From Pectinatus haikarae (GTDB taxonomy: Bacteria; Bacillota; Negativicutes; Selenomonadales; Selenomonadaceae), in contig NZ_WIQM01000016.1 of assembly GCF_015732185.1 (NCBI RefSeq), positions 527,001 to 591,000 of the forward strand: a DNA stretch of 64,000 nucleotides, written 5' to 3'. The translations under genes and the position numbers were made by a program. Below, piece after piece: positions 25,768 through 34,754 of this stretch. Below the pieces are notes generated by a model that did not search any database, was not told the DNA's origin, and saw only the letters and a list, made by a program, of their open reading frames with translations. The stretch's first letter is position 1; each line of letters begins with the position of its first letter.

Positions 25768-26757
25768 ATGAAAAACATAAATTGGGCAATTCTGGGAACA
25801 GGCGTTGTCGCCAATGAAATGGCATCCGCATTGAAAAATGCCGGGAAAAAAGTCTACGCTGTCGGCAACCGCACTTACAGTAAAGCGGTATTGTTTGCAG
25901 AAAAATATGGTATAGAGCATATCTATGAAAATTATCATGATATGTTCCATGATGATAAGGTGGATATCATCTACATAACCACTCCGCATAATACCCATAT
26001 CAATTTTCTCAGGGAAGCTCTTGCCGCGGGCAAGCATGTTTTATGTGAAAAATCAATTACGCTTAATTCCGCTGAACTGCGTGAGGCAGTGGAGCTGGCT
26101 GAAAAAAACAAGGTCATTCTCGGTGAAGCTATGACGATCTATCATATGCCCCTTTATAAAAAATTAGCAAATATGTACAAAACCGGAGAGTTTGGCCGGG
26201 TAAATCTCATCCAGCTTAATTTTGGCAGCTTCAAAGAATATAATATGGAAAACAGATTTTTCAATAAAAATCTGGCCGGCGGCGCCATGTTGGACATAGG
26301 TGTTTATGCCCTTTCGCTTGCACGAATATTTTTGGCATCAAAACCTGACAAAATTATATCCCAAGTTCGTTATGCCCCCACAGGTGTCGATGAAAAGGCC
26401 GGGATAGTCATGACAAACGCAGAGGGGGAAATGGCAGTGATTTCCTTATCTCTGCATTCTAAGCAGCCTAAAAGGGCAGTGATTTCCTGTGAGAAATGCT
26501 ATATAGAAATCATGGAATATCCGCGTGCCTGCGAAGCGGTCATCGTCGATGCACAATCCGGTGAAAAAACAATGATCAGAGAAGGGGACAGACAACGTGC
26601 TCTGCAATATGAAATGGAAGATATGGAAGAAGCTGTAAAGGGTGATTTTCAAATACTGCGTCTTAGTGACACTATTGATGTTATGAATATGATGTCAGGA
26701 ATGCGTGATGAGTGGCAATTATACTATCCGGAAGAAAAAGATAAAAAAATCTTATAG
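25768..26757 (+). CDS. Gfo/Idh/MocA-family oxidoreductase
   Basis: The 329-residue protein begins with a Rossmann fold (LGTGVVANEMASAL), then ITTPHNTHINFL and CEKSITLN, where the usual family Lys-Pro is Lys-Ser. The C-terminal alpha/beta domain carries GGAMLDIGVYALSL. Such enzymes oxidise or reduce sugars, inositols or related hydroxy compounds with NAD(P); the substrate is not evident. GGGAGGT lies 7 bp before the ATG. It is a single gene with no sugar transport or catabolic partner nearby. Confidence 0.85.
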   Translation: MKNINWAILGTGVVANEMASALKNAGKKVYAVGNRTYSKAVLFAEKYGIEHIYENYHDMFHDDKVDIIYITTPHNTHINFLREALAAGKHVLCEKSITLNSAELREAVELAEKNKVILGEAMTIYHMPLYKKLANMYKTGEFGRVNLIQLNFGSFKEYNMENRFFNKNLAGGAMLDIGVYALSLARIFLASKPDKIISQVRYAPTGVDEKAGIVMTNAEGEMAVISLSLHSKQPKRAVISCEKCYIEIMEYPRACEAVIVDAQSGEKTMIREGDRQRALQYEMEDMEEAVKGDFQILRLSDTIDVMNMMSGMRDEWQLYYPEEKDKKIL

Positions 26758-26983
26758 ACAGCACAGACATATCTGTATCCTGTAAAATTCTATTTAAATC
26801 TCTGAAAAAGCCTTACAATATACTCTGGAAAGCAGTATAATGGTTGCATGAATCCGATGATGCTCAAAAGCCCTGAAAATAATAAAATTCTATATAAATT
26901 TATCATTATATATAAAGAAAAAACTATCTTTATATGGTAAAATAGTGTATAAAATATAATTTTTTGAAAAGGATAGGGATAAT

Positions 26984-27295
26984 ATGAACAAAGCAGACTT
27001 AGTTACTGAAGTATCACAAAAAATGGAGACTACTAAAAAAGATGCAGAAATAGCGTTAAATGCGGTTCTGGCAACCATTGAAGAATCCCTTGTGAAAGGC
27101 GACAATGTCCAGCTTATCGGCTTCGGCACTTTTGAAGTGAAAGCACGTGCCGAAAGGAAAGGCCGCAATCCGCAGACCGGTGCCGAAATAAAAATCCCTG
27201 CATCAAAAACAGCAACTTTTAAAATAGGGAAAAAACTTAAAGAAAAAATAAATATTGCACCTAAGGCTAAAAAAACCAAAAAAGCTAAAAAATAA
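26984..27295 (+). CDS. HU-type DNA-binding protein with lysine-rich tail
   Basis: The first 90 residues are a normal [22 protein letters not shown], then [21 protein letters not shown] with the DNA-inserting arm. The last residues ([12 protein letters not shown]) form a short Lys/Ala tail not found in typical HU but common in some Firmicute and actinobacterial variants. It bends and compacts DNA as a dimer. AAGGATAGGG precedes the ATG and a strong terminator follows, so it is a one-gene unit. Confidence 0.92.
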   Translation: MNKADLVTEVSQKMETTKKDAEIALNAVLATIEESLVKGDNVQLIGFGTFEVKARAERKGRNPQTGAEIKIPASKTATFKIGKKLKEKINIAPKAKKTKKAKK

Positions 27296-27311
27296 ATTCG
27301 CATGCTCAGAA

Positions 27312-27359
27312 GAAAACTCCCTGCATCTGATTGTAAAATCAATTGCAGGGAGTTTTCTT
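27312..27359. terminator. Terminator of the HU gene
   Basis: GAAAACTCCCTGCA and TGCAGGGAGTTTTC pair, with further pairing inside. Flanking A and T residues make it usable from both sides, so it also serves the convergent gene at 27394. Confidence 0.8.
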
Positions 27360-27393
27360 CTTTTTATATTCAAGCGGATATTAAGCCTCTGTT

Positions 27394-29172
27394 TTATTGC
27401 GGTAATTTCAAATTCATATTACCATAATCATTTATTATAAAAGTACTTGCATGAATCGCCTTGCATTTTTTCTTTACGGCAGCCGCCTTCGATGCCAATA
27501 TCGTAGAGGTAAGGCCATCCTTACCGGTTATTCTTAAAACGGCCAGAGAGACCGTCATCAGCGGGAACTTTTCTATCTGCCCATTCCTGTTGGCAGCAGC
27601 GATATATTTTTCCATTCGGTGTTTGGCCGAATAGAAATTTTTACTTTCCATATCAAAATTTTTTATGAGCATATTACATACTTCTGATATTTCATCCGCG
27701 GGAATAAACGCTATAAAATCATCACCGCCTATATGTCCGAGAAAAAATTTCTTCGTATATTTGTTCAGTGTTTCATGCAGCAGCCTGGCCGTTGCTATAA
27801 GCACCGTATCCCCTGATTCAAAACCGTAAACATCATTATATACCTTAAAATTATCTATATCGATGTAAATGACCGCGAAGGGTATAAATTTTTCCAAATA
27901 AGCAGCCAGGGTCCATTCTATCACATTATTCCCGGGCAGTCCCGTAAGCGGATTGGCATGGCGGGCACGGTTTATCTCCAATTTGGTGGTGACCTCAAGC
28001 AGTTTTTTTATAGTTACCGTTCCGTAGTATTTACTGTCTTTTACGACAATGATGGCATCATATGTGCATCCGTTCTGCCTGTTGAGCACCTGTTGGGATG
28101 TTTCTTCTATGGAGGTCTCATAATCAACAATCAAGGGTTTGTTATTCATCAGCAAACGGATGGGACGATTACTGTACAGCGATATGCCATATTTAGTTGC
28201 AAGATGCTGATAAAACATATTATAATTCAATATTCCTGCCGGAATACCCTCATCCACAATTATTACATCCAAAGGTTCCTGCATGGAACGAAGATAATCC
28301 AAAATAACATGTCCCATCGTTTCGGAAGAAAAGGTCGTCTGCTTAGATGCTATTTCACCGATAGTCATATTCAGCAGCGTGTTTAAGCGAAAATTTTCTT
28401 TTTCCCTGTTTACTTCACGAATATAACACACAATACTTTCTTCCAGTTCCAAAAGCTCCGGTTTTGGCCGTCCCAGAAAAAAACCCTGTCCATAGTCGAC
28501 ACCCAGCTCAATAAGAATATTCAGTTCTTCCTTGCGTTCTATTCCCTCTGCAATTATCTTTATATTGGCAGAATGGGCAAAACCGACTAAAGCTTTGACA
28601 ATAGATTTTCTGATATGGTTTTTATCTATATCTTTTACAAGGCCGATATCAAGCTTTATAAATTGAGGCGCTATCTGCGCCAAAAGATTCAGCCCGCTAT
28701 AACCTGCGCCCACATCATCAATGGCTATTTTATAATTCTGGCATTGATAGTTTTCCAATACAGCGCAAAAGGATTTATAGTCATCAACTGTTGTTTTTTC
28801 ACTTATTTCAAATACTATATCCCTTTCATTCAAATTGCATTGCTGCAGAAATTTCGCCGTAGACCCTTGATGAAAATTGCGATCATATAAAATTCGCGCA
28901 TCTACATTTAAAAACAATTTTCTACTGCCCAGAATATTTTCCACATTTTTTATGGCCAGGCTGCGGCAGAGATAATCCAAATGCCACAAGCATTTCTCTT
29001 TTTCGGCAAGTGCGAAAAGTGCATCAGGCGGATGAAGCGGACTGCCCTCCGGTCCCCGGCTGAGCGCTTCGTAGGCAAAAATCTCCCCATTTTTTAAGGC
29101 AACGATAGGTTGATACACTGGTGTTATAAGTTTATTTTCCAGAATCATCTTCAACTCGCCACTTTCATTCAA
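27394..29172 (-). CDS. EAL-CBS-GGDEF protein (cyclic-di-GMP turnover)
   Basis: Of 592 residues, 1-240 are an EAL phosphodiesterase domain (YEALSRG, LNVDARIL, AIDDVGAGYSGLNLL), about 260-390 a CBS pair and about 400-560 a GGDEF domain whose signature reads GGDDF. The EAL motif is complete, so hydrolysis of cyclic-di-GMP is likely; GGDDF may still be active or may serve as a GTP sensor. No RxxD inhibitory site lies in front of it. CBS domains often sense adenine nucleotides. No membrane segment is seen, so it is cytosolic. It could set the signal level read by the PelD-like protein and the riboswitch nearby. Start is TTG 29172, with GAGAAGG 7 bp upstream; Met 29148 is an alternative. Confidence 0.85.
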   Translation of the reverse strand: MNESGELKMILENKLITPVYQPIVALKNGEIFAYEALSRGPEGSPLHPPDALFALAEKEKCLWHLDYLCRSLAIKNVENILGSRKLFLNVDARILYDRNFHQGSTAKFLQQCNLNERDIVFEISEKTTVDDYKSFCAVLENYQCQNYKIAIDDVGAGYSGLNLLAQIAPQFIKLDIGLVKDIDKNHIRKSIVKALVGFAHSANIKIIAEGIERKEELNILIELGVDYGQGFFLGRPKPELLELEESIVCYIREVNREKENFRLNTLLNMTIGEIASKQTTFSSETMGHVILDYLRSMQEPLDVIIVDEGIPAGILNYNMFYQHLATKYGISLYSNRPIRLLMNNKPLIVDYETSIEETSQQVLNRQNGCTYDAIIVVKDSKYYGTVTIKKLLEVTTKLEINRARHANPLTGLPGNNVIEWTLAAYLEKFIPFAVIYIDIDNFKVYNDVYGFESGDTVLIATARLLHETLNKYTKKFFLGHIGGDDFIAFIPADEISEVCNMLIKNFDMESKNFYSAKHRMEKYIAAANRNGQIEKFPLMTVSLAVLRITGKDGLTSTILASKAAAVKKKCKAIHASTFIINDYGNMNLKLPQ

Positions 29173-29270
29173 AGATAAACCTTCTCCTCCCGATTAGCTG
29201 GTACTCCGTTCAGTTTAAAGGATTTTTATTATGCGATTGTTATAAATTTGTTATTTATTTGATAAATAAT

Positions 29271-30188
29271 TTATTTTTCGGCAGATTTCGCATTGAGGGA
29301 AGATAATACCGCCCCTTCAAAGTCGTGACAAATTTTTATCCAGCTTTTTAATAATGGAGAAATATATTTATTTTTATGATAGACAATATTGAAACTTCTT
29401 TTTAAAATAACATCACTGACTGAAAATACCTTCAGTTTCCCCTGCTCCAACTCAGGTCCGATTATCCTGCGTGAAATAACACTCACTCCCAGATCGGCAA
29501 TGACTGCTTTTTTGATGGCTTCAGCATTATTGTAAACACCGGCGATTTTAATTTTTTTATTATGCGACTGCATCATCTGCTCGAACAGTTCTCTCGTCCC
29601 ACTGCCGGATTCCCTGACAAAAAAATTCAGTTCCGCAGCATCTTCCAATGATATCTCTTTCTTTTCGAGAATACTATTATGTGCTGCTGTGATAAAAACA
29701 AGTTCATCTGCCATGAATGGCTGAACAATTAAATATTCCGAGCGGATTCTCCCTTCTACCATAGCTATATCCAATTCATCTTTCAAAAGCATATTTTCTA
29801 ATTCTTTTGTGTTATGTATTTCTGATAATATTTCAGCATTTTTATTTTTTTTGCGCATTTCTTCCAGCAAATTTATCAGAACTGCCTCACCTATGGTCAT
29901 GCTTGCTCCGACACGCAGACTGCATTGAACACCATAGCATTGCATAGTGGTTTCAATCTGCTTATTTAAATTCACTATATGACGTACATATATCAAAAGC
30001 TGTTTTCCTGCTTCTGTAATGAACAATCTGCGTCCCAAACGCTCAAACAGAACAGTTTTATAGTAAATTTCCATTTCATGGATAGCCAGACTCACTGAGG
30101 GTTGTGTCATATGCAGCCTGGCTGCTGCTTTTGTCATATTATTCTCGTCACAGACGCAGATAAAAATTTTCATATGTCTCAGAGTCAT
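29271..30188 (-). CDS. LysR-family transcriptional regulator
   Basis: The 305-residue protein has the N-terminal winged helix MTLRHMKIFICVCDENNMTK followed by RLHMTQPSVSLAIHEME, and the C-terminal two-lobed effector domain. GAGGATAAAAT precedes the ATG. No divergent target gene is close; the plus-strand neighbour at 30649 has its own riboswitch. The target and effector are unknown. Upstream, 30189-30455 is AT-rich and holds no gene. Confidence 0.85.
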   Translation of the reverse strand: MTLRHMKIFICVCDENNMTKAAARLHMTQPSVSLAIHEMEIYYKTVLFERLGRRLFITEAGKQLLIYVRHIVNLNKQIETTMQCYGVQCSLRVGASMTIGEAVLINLLEEMRKKNKNAEILSEIHNTKELENMLLKDELDIAMVEGRIRSEYLIVQPFMADELVFITAAHNSILEKKEISLEDAAELNFFVRESGSGTRELFEQMMQSHNKKIKIAGVYNNAEAIKKAVIADLGVSVISRRIIGPELEQGKLKVFSVSDVILKRSFNIVYHKNKYISPLLKSWIKICHDFEGAVLSSLNAKSAEK

Positions 30189-30455
30189 ATTTTATCCTCA
30201 TATCATTTTTTCTATTGTTTTTATCGAATTATATCATTTAAGCTATGGTAATACAAATTATTTATGTGCAATGCAATATAATATATTTTTTTAATATTAT
30301 ATTTTATGTAAAATTTTCTAGAAAAATAATAAATATTATAGTAATATATAAGATGTGGTTTTTCAGGTAATATGACTATTCCCGCCATGTAGAAATAGTC
30401 CATAGTTCATGCAAAAAAATCAACATTTTTTTTGCGGGCCTATTCGGGGATTTTC

Positions 30456-30484
30456 TTTACATCTTTCATTGTATGCTGTAATAA
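30456..30484 (+). promoter_or_regulatory. Promoter of the riboswitch-controlled chemoreceptor
   Basis: TTTACA, 17-bp spacer, TAATAA. The predicted start (about 30491) coincides with the first base of the aptamer. Confidence 0.6.
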
Positions 30485-30490
30485 GATATT

Positions 30491-30572
30491 ATGGGCAAAC
30501 TTATTGAAAAATAAGGACGCAAAGCTATGGGTCTGTGCTGATAAAATATTTGCACTGATCGCCAGGCTGCAT
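30491..30572 (+). ncRNA. Cyclic-di-GMP-I (GEMM-I) riboswitch aptamer
   Basis: The conserved GEMM-I parts come in order: GGGCAAAC, a hairpin with a GAAA-type loop (TTATTGAAAAATAA), GGACGCAAAGCTA, and the second arm ending GCCAGGCTGC. These match the known class that binds cyclic-di-GMP between its two helices. Its 3' end overlaps the 5' arm of the terminator at 30566-30595, so ligand binding and terminator folding should exclude each other; that would give more transcript when cyclic-di-GMP is high (inference). Confidence 0.85.
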
Positions 30573-30595
30573 AAATTTATTTGTGCAGCTTTTTT
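30566..30595 (+). terminator. Expression-platform terminator of the riboswitch
   Basis: GCTGCA (30566-30571) pairs with TGCAGC (30584-30589), followed by TTTTTT. It lies between the aptamer and the chemoreceptor start. Confidence 0.75.
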
Positions 30596-30648
30596 CATGT
30601 GCACAAATTTTAGACAAACAAAAAATACTTATCGGAGGAGACAAATTT

Positions 30649-32367
30649 ATGAAACGATTAGCTGACCTAAAAATTAAGTCCAAATTGAGCCTCTTAATCT
30701 TTTCAGTAGTGATATTTCTTATTATTGTAGGATATACCAGTCACTATTCGACTCAGATACTCTCAGAAAAACTCAATATCATGTATACAGACAGATTGCA
30801 GCCTATTCAGCTGCTAAATTCGGCCCGGGCGGAAAGCAGACGAAATGAAGCCATAACATATTCCATATTTGCGTCCAGAGATTCTGCCGAACAGCAGACA
30901 TTGCTGGGGTCACTTGAGGAACATAAGAAAATATATATTGACTTTTTAGATAAATTTCAACAACGCACTCTCGATGAGACCGAAAAAAATGATATAGAAA
31001 AAATTAAGGCAGATACAAAAATATACCGTGAAGCATGGCAAACTGCTATTTCAATGGCGGTGGCTGGTAATCAAGAAGAAGCCATACTTTATTTCAAGAA
31101 AAACGCTCTTCAGCATCTGACTGATATCAATAAAACCCTTGATGATTTATCCAATTACGAAAATCAGCTGGCCGAACAGGAGAATCAACTTGGCAATAAA
31201 ATTGCTTCTTTAAATGACAATATAACCCTGATAATAACTTTAGCAGCAATAATTTTATCGGGAGGTCTGGGATTGCTTATTTCCCGTTACATCTCCATAC
31301 CGTTGCATAGTTTGATGGAAGAAGTTGACGAACTTTCTGCCGGAGATTTTAAAAATACTGCCGATAATTCACATTATTATAATGATGAAATAGGCAGCTT
31401 GGGAAGAGCAATGGGAACAATGCGCAGCAAGCTGCGTGAACTTATCAAGCAGATACATAATTCAGCTGAACAGCTGGCAGCATCTTCGGAGGAGCTTTCA
31501 GCAAGTGCCGATCAATCCGCACAAACCTCCGATCAGGTCGCAAATTCCGTTACAGAAGTCGCCAGCGGTGCGGAGAAGCAGCTTGAACTGACCGATAAGG
31601 CCAGCAGTACTGTAAAACACATTTCTGCTGCAGTCACTGAAGTCTCATCCAATACCAGAACACTCGCTAATTCGGCTGAGAAAGCCGCAGCTGCGGCCAA
31701 TGACGGTGAAGCGTCCATCCAGCAGGCTATGGATCAAATGAAAATCATTGAAAATAAAACAAATGATACAGCCGCGGTTATCGAAGAGCTCAATGCACGA
31801 TCTGCACAAATAAGTCAGATTGTTGATGTTATTTCCAGTATAGCCGGCCAAACTAATTTATTGGCTCTGAATGCAGCGATCGAAGCAGCCAGTGCCGGCG
31901 AAGCAGGAAAAGGTTTTGCTGTAGTGGCCGAAGAAGTAAGAAGGCTTGCAGAACAATCCCAATCTGCGGCAAAACAAATCACCGAGATCATAGGACAGAT
32001 TCAGAAGCAGACGAACAGTGCCGTAAATTATATGAATGACAGCAAAAACGAAGTGGACAACGGAACCGTTGTCGTCGCCAATACCGGAAAGAACTTTGAG
32101 CAGATACTGTATATGGTAAAGACCATGACTGAACAGATATTGGCAATATCTGCATCAGTCGATAAAGTAACGCAGCATTCAAGAAATGTTGTTGATGCCG
32201 TCGATTCCATAGACACAGAAAGCAAAAAGGCTTCTGATGAGACACAGAATATATCAGCAGCCACTGAAGAACAATCAGCCACTGTGGGAGAAATAGCCTC
32301 AGCCAGCGGTAAACTGGCAAAATTAGCAGAAAATCTGCAAGCTATGGTTCAGGAATTTAAGGTTTGA
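30649..32367 (+). CDS. Methyl-accepting chemotaxis protein
   Basis: ATG 30649 follows CGGAGGAG by 8 bp and gives 572 residues. There are two membrane helices (about residues 12-33 and 190-212), a four-helix-bundle-type sensor domain between them, a HAMP segment and a cytoplasmic signalling domain with the hairpin tip [17 protein letters not shown]. The protein would sense a periplasmic or membrane cue and steer CheA. Control by a cyclic-di-GMP riboswitch links it to the motile/sessile switch. No che genes are nearby. Confidence 0.93.
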   Translation: MKRLADLKIKSKLSLLIFSVVIFLIIVGYTSHYSTQILSEKLNIMYTDRLQPIQLLNSARAESRRNEAITYSIFASRDSAEQQTLLGSLEEHKKIYIDFLDKFQQRTLDETEKNDIEKIKADTKIYREAWQTAISMAVAGNQEEAILYFKKNALQHLTDINKTLDDLSNYENQLAEQENQLGNKIASLNDNITLIITLAAIILSGGLGLLISRYISIPLHSLMEEVDELSAGDFKNTADNSHYYNDEIGSLGRAMGTMRSKLRELIKQIHNSAEQLAASSEELSASADQSAQTSDQVANSVTEVASGAEKQLELTDKASSTVKHISAAVTEVSSNTRTLANSAEKAAAAANDGEASIQQAMDQMKIIENKTNDTAAVIEELNARSAQISQIVDVISSIAGQTNLLALNAAIEAASAGEAGKGFAVVAEEVRRLAEQSQSAAKQITEIIGQIQKQTNSAVNYMNDSKNEVDNGTVVVANTGKNFEQILYMVKTMTEQILAISASVDKVTQHSRNVVDAVDSIDTESKKASDETQNISAATEEQSATVGEIASASGKLAKLAENLQAMVQEFKV

Positions 32368-32381
32368 TAATATGCAAAACG

Positions 32382-32417
32382 CCCTGCGGATTATTTTTAT
32401 CCAGCAGGGTATTTTTA
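32382..32417 (+). terminator. Terminator of the chemoreceptor gene
   Basis: CCCTGCGGAT and ATCCAGCAGGG pair with one bulge, followed by TATTTTTAT. Confidence 0.75.
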
Positions 32418-32555
32418 TATATTTTCTCAATGATCTTTTTCCTACGGCACATTTCTTCTTTGATCGATCAAAGGCTTTTTCTTTTCCGTAACACTGATAC
32501 TCAGTGATTCTTTCCTTCAAACACCGCTGACTTTACAGTATAATAAATAATCTTA

Positions 32556-33002
32556 TTAATCCGACAGGGCCGAAACATTATCAATTATGTTCGATAAAAC
32601 AACAAGATTGGAAGTTTTTACCAATCCCGGATGATTTTTTATCCTGGACAGCAATGATTTCAGCGTACGTGCATCTTCCGTTATTATTTTCAAATAGTAA
32701 TCAAAATCCCCTGTGATATAATAACATTCATTTATCTCCGGTTCTGTTTTTGCATATTCGGCAAATTCTTCACCGGCCGTAGTGCTGGCAAAGCGCAGAA
32801 ACATGAGTGCCATCAAATGCTTGTTTATTTTTTCCGGATCCAATATTACTGTATATTGTTTTATGACTCCTGAGGTTTCCAATTTGCGCAGCCTCTCGCT
32901 GGCTGCCGGCATTGACAAGGAAATAGCAACACTCAAATCGGAAATTGTCATCCGCGCATTTTTTTGCAAATTCTTTAATATTGCTTTATCTGTTTTATCC
33001 AT
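32556..33002 (-). CDS. Lrp/AsnC-family regulator at the end of the nif operon
   Basis: The 148-residue protein starts MDKTDKAILKNLQKNARMT, has the AsnC winged helix in residues 1-60 and a RAM ligand domain (GDFDYYLKIITEDARTLKSLL). Its ATG overlaps the stop of nifV-alpha (ATGGATAA), and GGTGA lies 5 bp before it, so translation is coupled. An in-frame ATG at 33014 is an alternative. Family members bind amino acids and control amino-acid or nitrogen genes. Being last in the nif operon suggests feedback control of nitrogen genes (inference). Confidence 0.85.
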   Translation of the reverse strand: MDKTDKAILKNLQKNARMTISDLSVAISLSMPAASERLRKLETSGVIKQYTVILDPEKINKHLMALMFLRFASTTAGEEFAEYAKTEPEINECYYITGDFDYYLKIITEDARTLKSLLSRIKNHPGLVKTSNLVVLSNIIDNVSALSD

Positions 33003-33774
33003 TTTCTTCACCATTAACCCTCTCATTTTTATCGCTGTTAAATATTGATGAAGCGGCAAAAATGAATTTGTCCATATCACAGTTGCCGCAGCGTTCCCCT
33101 ATGCCATTTACTGTAGTATCAATGAAAAAAGCACCGGACTGTACGGCTGCTATTGAATTGGCCACAGCCATGCCCAGATCATTGTGCGCATGAAATTCTA
33201 TATCTATAGACGTTTCCTGTATAAGCCTGCTGATCTGCTCATGCACGGCAAGGGGCGTCATAATGCCTACCGTGTCGGCAAATCGCACCCTGCCAACGCC
33301 AAATTGCTTTACTTTACGCACTACTGCCAGCATAAAATCCATTTGCGCTCTTGATGCGTCTTCCATGCCGACAGTAACTTCTGCTTTATTGCCTGTTGCC
33401 GGATAGACAACTTTATCTATTTCCTGCAGCAGCCAAGTCTCATCTTTCTTCAGCTTTTCGTGTATCTGCCTGTATGAGACCGGGATGCTTATATGGATTA
33501 TATCAGCATTGCATGCAAGAGAAGTGTTTATATCATCGGCATTCAGCCTATTCCACACTGCTATGCGGGCATTATGGCAGACTTGCTTTATTTTCTTTAT
33601 GATTTCCTGCTCACTTTTTCCGATGGCCGGGATACCTGCCTCTATCTGATAAACGCCTTTTTCATCTAACATTTTGGCCACAGCAATTTTTTCTTTATCA
33701 CTGAACATAATAAGAGGGCTTTGAGTACCATCACGCAGCGTCGTATCAACAATATGAATATATGGAGCCATCAT
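32995..33774 (-). CDS. nifV-alpha: Homocitrate synthase, alpha (N-terminal catalytic) half
   Basis: The roughly 260-residue protein is the TIM barrel of the isopropylmalate/homocitrate synthase family: HIVDTTLRDGTQSP supplies the metal-binding Asp, FADTVGIMTP the middle motif and IEFHAHNDLGMAVANS the His pair. Homocitrate, made from acetyl-CoA and 2-oxoglutarate, is the organic acid of FeMo-cofactor. The usual C-terminal part is a separate gene directly upstream, as in Clostridium pasteurianum and C. acetobutylicum. Its start region overlaps or abuts the stop of that gene; ATG 33774 is chosen, with GTG 33783 possible. Confidence 0.85.
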   Translation of the reverse strand: MMAPYIHIVDTTLRDGTQSPLIMFSDKEKIAVAKMLDEKGVYQIEAGIPAIGKSEQEIIKKIKQVCHNARIAVWNRLNADDINTSLACNADIIHISIPVSYRQIHEKLKKDETWLLQEIDKVVYPATGNKAEVTVGMEDASRAQMDFMLAVVRKVKQFGVGRVRFADTVGIMTPLAVHEQISRLIQETSIDIEFHAHNDLGMAVANSIAAVQSGAFFIDTTVNGIGERCGNCDMDKFIFAASSIFNSDKNERVNGEENG

Positions 33775-33775
33775 C

Positions 33776-34699
33776 TCAAACACGTCCCATCATTTCTACC
33801 AGATCATAAAATTCTTTATCTGTTAGCGAGCGGCACAAGATACGTGATTTTTCCTTTACTTTTTCAAGAATAGCAGCTGTGTCCAATCTGCGACAGCTGA
33901 GCTTGAGTTCTTTCAGCTTGACCTCCACAGCCTTCCTGCCCGATGTACTGCCTAAAATAATACGGCGCTTCGCATTGATGAATTCCGGTGGATAAGGTTC
34001 ATAAAGCTGCGGATTTTTCATTATTCCGTCAACATGAATACCCGATTCCACGGCAAATATGGCATCACCTATAACAGGTTTATTTACAGGTATGGATATT
34101 CCTAAAACTGCAGATACAATCTTCTTCAATAATCTAAAGTTCATTTTTTCTCTCATTGGTACAATTCCTGCCAGATGAGCCGCCAGTAGTATTTCTTCCA
34201 AAGGAGCATGATCGGCTATTCCACAAAACGACGTCACCGCCTGCTGTCCGCGCTTATGCCATGCAAAAGCAAGCGCCGTTGCCTGATTGAGGGAATCGAA
34301 TGGTTCAAAGGAAACTGGTTTTTGCTCGCCACTCCAATGTGTGAATATCGCTTCGATATCAAGAACAGACAGTCGTGTCAAACCAATAATCCGTGTTTCA
34401 ATCTTTTTTCCTGATGCATTGTAAACATTCTGCCTGATCAGCTGTTTTTTTGCGGCAGCATATTCCTTTGCCGTTAATACATAACGATAAGCCCCTTTAT
34501 AATGCCATATATCTTCATAGTCATTTATGCGCAGAATATATTTTTGAGCAGGAAGAACTGCCATATCGGCTATATTTTGCCATACAGGAACAGTCATTTC
34601 CACCGCATCTACAGGCAGTCTCTCCAGACATTTTAAAATCAGCTTCTGCTGCCACTTAGATGCAGTGTCCACATAACACAGAGTAGCATCTGTTATCAT
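33776..34699 (-). CDS. nifV-omega: Homocitrate synthase, omega (C-terminal) half
   Basis: From ATG 34699 (AAAGGAGG upstream) the protein has 307 residues. The C-terminal half carries the synthase linker and subdomain signature GDAIFAVESGIHVDGIMKN, then ILGSTSGRKAVEVKLKELK. The N-terminal half looks like a decayed barrel (RIIGLTRLSVLDIEAIF, EPFDSLNQATALAFAW) without the catalytic DTTLRDGTQ motif. It should pair with the alpha subunit. This split, with omega before alpha, is a clostridial trait. Confidence 0.82.
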   Translation of the reverse strand: MITDATLCYVDTASKWQQKLILKCLERLPVDAVEMTVPVWQNIADMAVLPAQKYILRINDYEDIWHYKGAYRYVLTAKEYAAAKKQLIRQNVYNASGKKIETRIIGLTRLSVLDIEAIFTHWSGEQKPVSFEPFDSLNQATALAFAWHKRGQQAVTSFCGIADHAPLEEILLAAHLAGIVPMREKMNFRLLKKIVSAVLGISIPVNKPVIGDAIFAVESGIHVDGIMKNPQLYEPYPPEFINAKRRIILGSTSGRKAVEVKLKELKLSCRRLDTAAILEKVKEKSRILCRSLTDKEFYDLVEMMGRV

Positions 34700-34754
34700 A
34701 TTACCGCCTCCTTTTGAAGACAGGCACGAAGAAATAAATGATATTCGTGCAAAT

